A stretch of DNA of 64,000 nt from Adiantum capillus-veneris. Its lineage: Eukaryota > Streptophyta > Polypodiopsida > Polypodiales > Pteridaceae. The number at the start of each line of letters is the position of its first letter. The stretch's first letter is position 1. The DNA is taken from contig CM043967.1 in assembly GCA_014529385.2 (NCBI GenBank), forward strand, positions 81,786,278 to 81,850,277. Reading direction: 5' to 3'. A program made the translations under genes and the position numbers. The notes beneath the pieces are model-generated. The model searched no databases. It saw only the letters and a program-made list of their open reading frames with translations, and had not been told where the DNA came from. Of this stretch, positions 55,343 to 64,000 are shown piece by piece.

Positions 55343-57547
55343 TGTTGAGAGAGAAAGAGAGCACAGAAATAGAACCCCAAAGTGTGTAGAATACACACAT
55401 GAGATGATGTATATATAGAGGGGACCTGGGTGCCATATATAGAGAAGCCATATATCAACACCCCCGCTCAAATAAGGGTCCCTAACTGTGGATGAAAAAA
55501 CCCTTGGGAGATCAAGGGAAAAACCCACAGCTCTATATACACCCACCGTTATATTATAAAAATCATTGAATATACAAATGTTCAGGAGGAGCTACATCAC
55601 TTTTTTTTACAATGAATATTTTATGAGGAGCTACATCACTCCTTTTACAATGAATGTTTTATGAGGAGTTACATCGATTAGCTTGTAATCAAAAGTGTCT
55701 CCGTGAATCTGCTGTGTAGCTTATCATCAATGTCGCATCACCAAACATGTCTTCATGTTGTCATCAATATGGAATCCCCAAACATATCTTCATAAATCTT
55801 TTATTGTCACCAAGTTTGTCTTCATAAAATCAATTCTTTGATCAATCCTACATAGATCATAGACTCAAAAAAACATAGTCATGAAAATTATTAGCATCGT
55901 TAGTGAAATAATTACGTTCACAATGCCATAAGAGATGGTTCGCGATGCCACTCTTTTGACGACATATATACGCACGAAAATATATGGTACATAGAGTATA
56001 AACGTAAAAGTACAAGATACGTGATTACGTGATGCAAATGATATGTGTATATACTACATAAAACAACATTTATCAACGTAGTGATCAATGAATATCATCA
56101 AAGTATTAACAAAACATCATCATTGTATCAATAAAAATGAATAAATCATCATGGTATCAACGAAAAGGATCATGATATCACCGAAAATAATCATTGTATC
56201 AACGAAACAACATGTATCAACGAAACAACATCATGGTATCACCGAGAATAACCATGGTATCAACAAAACAACATCATGGTATCACCGAGAATAACCATGG
56301 TATCAACGAAACATCATCATGGTATCAACAAAAATCACCATGCAATTAACGAAATATCATCATGGAATCACCGAGAATAACTATGGTATCAACAAAACAT
56401 CATCATGGCATCACCGAGAATAACCATGGTATCAATGAAATATCATCATGGTGTCAACAAAAATCACCATGACTAAAGTACTAACAAGACATCATCATGG
56501 TACCATCAAAACCACTATGGTACCAATAAGAAATTATCAATAAAACGACGAAACTATATCTCTAAAAGAATAATTATACGAGAATCAATAAACGAGTATA
56601 TCATATAACAAAAGATCATGTACCAATAGTACCTCGATAGAATTTGGACGATCATCAACTGCTCGACTAAATCGCAACGATATGTAACTGGCTTCTGCAG
56701 CAAAGTTACGTCAGTAATAAATATATGATTGATGAAGAAAAAATATAATTGAGAAGTTTTCAATTATGAGAAAAATCAAAAGCAAAAAGTAAAATTTTGC
56801 TTTTCAAACATATTCGCAGTCCAAGACGATAACCCAAAATCGGTGCAGAATTTAGAGAAACTTTCTTCTACAAAGTTATAGACCACATCGATTACGATGG
56901 CTTAAGCAAATAGTTTCTCATCGATTCCGATGCCTGCAGTGGCTAGTTCCTTCTGCAAAGTTGTAGACCACATCGATTCCGGTCCCTTACATGGGTAGTT
57001 TCTGCAAAATCGTTTTCAATTATAGCAGAAAAATCAAAAACATAAAACGAAACTTGCTTTTTGGACATGTACGCACTCCGCGAATGATAACTCAAAATTG
57101 GTGCATAATTTGAAAAAACTTCCTTCTGCAAAGTTGTAGACCACATTGATTCCGATCCGTGGGTAGGTAGTTTTTGCAAAATCGTTTTCAATTAGCAGAA
57201 AAATCAAAAACAAAAAGCAAAAGTTTCTTTTCAGGCATGTACGCAGTCCACAAACGATAACTCAAAATCAAGGAAGAACTTGAAAAAACTTCCTTCTGCA
57301 AAGTTGTAGACCACATTGATTCCGGTGCCTCTAGCGTGTAGTTTCTACAGAATTATTTTCAATCAGGAGAAAAATTGAAAACAAAAACGTACTGCTCTAA
57401 TACCATGTTGAGAGAGAAAGAGAGAGCACAGAAATAGAATCCCAAAGTGTGTAGAATACACACATGAGATGATGTATATATAGAGGGGACCTGTGTGCCA
57501 TATATAGAGAAGCCATATATTCAGTAGCTTCACATATAATCTCAACA
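55343..57547 (-). mobile_element. Short-LTR non-autonomous retrotransposon F
   Basis: Minus-strand element: 5' LTR 57406-57547 (142 bp), primer site TGGTATTAGAGCAG (minus, 57405 downward), internal tandem arrays (165-bp units near 56790-57360, 43-bp units near 56110-56530), conserved hairpin/purine block, 3' LTR 55343-55460 (118 bp, lacking about 20 bp). TSD AATGT (55338-55342) / AATGC (57548-57552), one change. No gag or pol. Second copy of family G in inverted orientation. Confidence 0.92.
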
Positions 57548-58418
57548 AATGCTACCGAAGGAGATTGATGATGTAGCGGCAAAGCGAGACACCAAGAAAG
57601 CCAACAAAAGGCTGCGGCTAAGAGATTCCTACGACTAGGAACCATGCGGAGTGGATTTCCAGAAGGAATATGAATTACTATCCACCTCAGTCAAAGAAGA
57701 TGGGTCAGCCCAAATCACGGATCAACAAGGACAAAAGGTAGAAGTGGTAATCACCATAGAGATAGTGGCTGAGGCACTAAGCTGCCAACAGAAGGTATGA
57801 TGATGCAGGCCAGAGATAGAAACATAGTAGATACTTTTACCAAAGATATTGTTGCTGCTACGTTTTCTGATCTCCTACAAAGGCAAGTGGAGGAACCAGG
57901 TCGCCTCTACCATCAACATTTCCACTTCCCATCAAAGACATTGCCACCGTACACAACTCCAAACCATGCGGTTGCGACTACTTTCACTCAAGTATTGAAG
58001 TCTACATCTAGGCAAGCAATAAATCACGCGCAATATATGCTTATAACACTAAAGGGCACAAAGAAAGAGGGAAATATCACATATCTAGGCGCTCCAGAAG
58101 TGCTAACAAGAATAGCATATCATGCTATTGGAATGGATGACAATTTATCACCAGCAGATCACAACACCTGGATCTTGTCCGCTCAACCTTCTCCAAGAAC
58201 CATTTGATCAACAAAGAGAGTGTACAAGTCAAATGAGGAAACTGCGGAAAGTTTCCATGAAGCTCATAGTAGTGAAAGCTTTGACAATGAAGAAAGACGG
58301 GATTGAAGCAATGAAAAAGAAAGCAATAGCAACTCACCAAGAGGAACCACAGCAAAAGAAGGCGAGATTTGAAAGAGAAAAGGAGACATATGAAAGGAGT
58401 TGCTAAGCTACAGGTGAG
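57548..58418 (+). pseudogene. H post-pol ORF, segment 2
   Basis: Continues LPKEIDDVAAKRDTKKANKR, a TAG, FQKEYELLSTSVKEDG and ITDQQGQKVEVVITIEIVAE. After a frame change near 57800 come VDTFTKDIVAATFSDLLQRQ, PNHAVATTFTQVLKSTSRQA and GNITYLGAPEVLTRIAYHAI, then stops. The stretch resembling QGQKVEVVITIEIVAEAL compares in layout with NNQQIQLTAERISRC in the post-pol ORF of gypsy A. Cut at 58418 by element D. Confidence 0.55.
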
Positions 58419-61302
<2,884 letters not shown>

Positions 61303-63500
61303 GTGAGGACCCTGAAAGATGGATTCCAAGAGATATAAATGGAATAAGAACTAAGAACCCTGCAAGGCGAGGACTAGAGGATCTCAAAGATTTCTTGAGA
61401 AGATGTATGCGGAAGATGAAGCCTCAAAGCTGAAAGAAGCTCAAAGGAAAGCAAAGGAAGAAGCGGCTGAGCAACAGAGACAAGCGGAAGCTACTGAAAA
61501 AAGTGAGTCCCATCATGACCACGAGGAGATATCTCCAAGACCCACTTCACCCACTACGAAGCAAGAAGACCATTCCATGCCAAGTCCAAGTCCTTCACCA
61601 ATTGCTAAACCCAATGAAGGCGAGGATGCAAAAGGAAAAGAGACGCAACAGGAAGAGGCCAGTTTTGAACATCCAAAGGGAATAGACAAAATTGAAGCAA
61701 GACATTCTACAACAACCCAACCAGAATCAGCCGAGGAATCCATGAAGCCTCAAGAAGCAGGAGTAGCCGAGGCATCCACAAAGCCTCAAGGAGGAGAAGT
61801 AGAACCCCCTCCACAGCCACAAGCAGAAGCCACAACACCAACCAAACATCCACAAACTAAAACGACCCAAACCTCTAAACAACCCCAGGTAGATCCTAAA
61901 GATTGGGAAACAAATGAGGAAGTCATCATGCAAGTGAATGAATAAGCAAAGCAAATGCAGTTGATGATAGATAAGATGCGAACAACAACACTTAGTCACA
62001 GTGCTAAGGCTAAGGAGCTTGAACTAGTCATTGATGCTCTACAAGGAGAACTGGATGACAGATCTTCAAAGGCAGATCAAAGAAAATGAAGCAGAACAAC
62101 ACCAGATTGCAAAGGAGAAGCAACAAAAAGAGATGGAAGAGCTTCTCACTAAATTATCTGATGCATGCAAAAGGAAAGATCAATAACTGATAGAAGTAAC
62201 CAATAAACTTCTAACCACTACTCTGTTAGTACAAAAGATCCAAGTGCACCTCGATGTAGCTAATGCTTCTTTGCAGTACTCCGAGCAATGGATCAATGAT
62301 CATGCATCATTTTCAAGACAGATAAGAGAAAACCATGTTGTCACCTCAATAAAGGGAACAGATGAAGTCTACAAGACTTTAGAAAAGAGGAACAAGGACC
62401 TTGAGCTAGAGCTGAAGCTGGAGCAAAAACAAAGACAAGACCTTGCCTTGATGCGTGTCCAAAGAGAAGAGCAATTGCTCAAAGAAATAGAGTAATTCAA
62501 GAGAGTCAATCAGCTGCTAAGAGCGGGACAACCAGAAACTCAGGATGAAGCAGAAACCTCCGAATAACCAACCATCGACATACCTTCGGTCTCTTTTGCT
62601 GATATGGAAACATAGCCATCAGAAGGACTAGTAGGAGAGTCAGATTTTCAAGTACCACTCACTGAAGCCGAGCAAGTGCCAATGGTCCATCTTTCTAAAG
62701 TTGAGAAAAATGCACGGAAAGAGCACATTGTCCAAGAAATAGATGCTGAATGGAAAGCAGCAATGGATTTTGAGTTGAGATTCTCCACTCAGTAAATGTA
62801 ACTCAGCTCACTCCCAACCAAATCAATGCTAAGTGGCATCAGCAATCACTACCCTACCCATTGATAAAAGTGGATCTACTACAGGTCAAGAAAAGACTAT
62901 ACAAGGATATGCAGGTAGAAGGCTCAAAGGATATCCACCCCAAGTGGAGAAAGAACTGGTTGAACAAAAACTCCAGATATCTAATTCTTTTCACAAGAGC
63001 ACATGCAACCCTACGGAAGGACCCTACATTTGTTTGTAATGTACCAAGAGTAAGGACATGGCAAACATACAATGCACTGAAAAAGAAGAGGCCGACATGG
63101 CAGAATTACCCATGACTACTAGCTCTAGAGCAAGGACCAGCAACGGAAGAATACATGGTGAAAACCCTAACAGGCTCCATTAGCTTCTTCAAGATCCTCC
63201 CTAACCTCTCATGTGCAATGCTGTGTAAGATTTGCAGAATGATGCTCACCTACATTCAAACCTTTCACGAGCCTGAGGAAGCAAGAGCACCATGGATGTC
63301 TTTTCTCGAAATCAATAAAGGTCTATGTTATGACTTACGTGGATGGCCTTTAGAAGAAGTCCTTTACGACTTCTACGTTAGATGCATGTTTCTGCTAGCT
63401 AGCAATATGTTGGCATTTGAAGAGGCATTCTATGTACAGGTTTATTCACATGGCGAATGAAGATATTTGGGCTAGTGATCAGTAAACTTACATCAAGGTT
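61303..63500 (+). pseudogene. H post-pol ORF, segment 3 (coiled coil)
   Basis: Continues EDPERWIPRDINGIRTKNPA, a frame change near 61400, then a Glu/Lys/Ala helix (ASKLKEAQRKAKEEAAEQQR) and a Pro/Glu/Thr-rich region to 61945. Broken helix-rich frames follow (LELELKLEQKQRQDLALM at about 62400). The C-terminal part is recognisable as coding in 62860-63460: DIHPKWRKNWLNKNSRYLI, FFKILPNLSCAMLCKICRMM and LCYDLRGWPLEEVLYDFYVR. No database family recognised. Total length of the ORF without insertions about 1100 residues. Post-pol position parallels env-like ORFs; no membrane span or signal peptide is seen. Confidence 0.5.
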
Positions 63501-63671
63501 TCTTGGCTATTTAGCCATTGAACTTAAAAACAAAGTCACCATGCAATTTTTGCAAGTCCCAGACGAAGAACGAAGAAACAACCCTACATGCGCTTAAAGA
63601 CCACCTCGCCAGCCACCATCAACCCAAAGACTACTTCAGTCCATGAAGCTGTGTCAAGGGACAACACAATC

Positions 63672-63684
63672 AAGGAGGGGGGAA
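63672..63684 (+). promoter_or_regulatory. Polypurine tract of H
   Basis: AAGGAGGGGGGAA directly before TGCTAGCAGC, the start of the 3' LTR. Confidence 0.85.
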
Positions 63685-64000
63685 TGCTAGCAGCAAGCTA
63701 ACTCGGATAACTCAGATAACATTTTTCAGAGCTTTTATTGTAAAAACACTTATTATATTAATAAATCAGGAATGTTGTAACTCCTACTTTCCAGATGAAC
63801 AGAGTAATTGATGAGCCAAGGCTACAAGCTTCTAGTTTGTATCAACCTATCTTTAGTTACAGCTCCCAGATTATTAGTTTTGACCACAAAAACCTTGGAT
63901 AAGGTATAAAAGCCAATTTTTGTAAGTATTTTGTACGTTTTGGATAAAAGAAACACAACGTGAGCTAACTACGCTCACTTCTCTCCTTCTCGCGCTTCCT
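63685..64000 (+). repeat. 3' LTR of H (start; continues beyond window)
   Basis: Begins TGCTAGCAGCAAGC. A TATA box (TATAAAA, 63905-63911) in GGATAAGGTATAAAAGCC predicts transcription start near 63935-63940. The matching 5' LTR is not in the window; the left end of H was lost near 9105. Confidence 0.75.
63905..63911 (+). promoter_or_regulatory. TATA box in the H LTR
   Basis: TATAAAA, about 220 bp into the LTR, in the position expected for a U3 promoter. Confidence 0.6.

Noticed and set aside
63760-63765. AATAAA as the polyadenylation signal of H
   Set aside because: It is upstream of the TATA box in U3, so it cannot terminate the element's own transcript in the usual U3-R-U5 order.

Overview
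This is nuclear DNA of a land plant. The evidence is spliceosomal introns, Ty3/gypsy and Ty1/copia elements primed by initiator-tRNA-Met-like sites, a plant-type CACTA (En/Spm) transposon with TNP2-like and TnpA-like genes, a captured plant heavy-metal-associated (HMA) gene fragment, long CT/GA/AC microsatellites and almost no unique gene space. The lineage cannot be fixed from sequence alone. The heavy nesting and the unfamiliar DNA transposon would suit a fern or another large-genome non-angiosperm, but that is a guess.

Layout. 1-1825: 3' end of a short-LTR non-autonomous retrotransposon (G). 1826-8135: a gypsy gag relic (L) and the 3' end of a minus-strand chromovirus (I). 8136-9105: a short LTR with primer site (M) and a stray LTR piece. 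From about 9.1 kb to beyond the right edge most of the sequence can be read as one old plus-strand gypsy element (H): gag and protease at 9.2-12.8 kb, RT/RNase H/integrase at 47.6-49.3 kb, a post-pol ORF at 55.1-63.5 kb, then polypurine tract and 3' LTR from 63685. It is expanded by later insertions, most with matching target-site duplications (TSDs).

Insertions. (1) DNA transposon X, 12787-47603: inverted termini CATTAGGAAAAG..., 3-bp TSD AAC, which is one codon of H. X carries a transposase-like gene (gene 1, +), a convergent gene 2 (-) and a gene 3 (-). (2) Inside X: gypsy A (14704-23337, minus, TSD AATTT) splits gene 1 in an exon; a copia relic J (about 26.8-38.0 kb, minus) lies between genes 2 and 3; a CACTA element (39017-46682, TSD AAA) splits gene 3 exactly between codons. 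(3) Inside J: gypsy B (28328-37188, plus, TSD ACGC), with two RNase H domains. (4) Inside the 5' LTR of B: a head-to-tail pair of 154-bp LTRs (K, TSD GTCAA). (5) Back in H: deleted chromovirus C (49276-53732, TSD TCCAT) and short-LTR elements F (55343-57547, minus, TSD AATGT/AATGC) and D (58419-61302, TSD GTGAG). The deepest chain is H > X > J > B > K, five levels.

Most interesting: X looks like a multi-gene cut-and-paste transposon of a kind I cannot assign to a named plant superfamily. Its coding plan becomes readable only after removing the inner elements in the computer. The CACTA element appears intact (two apparently undamaged spliced genes, perfect 12-bp termini, exact TSD) and has picked up a plant metal-binding-domain gene fragment. 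All other coding regions carry stops or frameshifts, many explicable as C-to-T changes.
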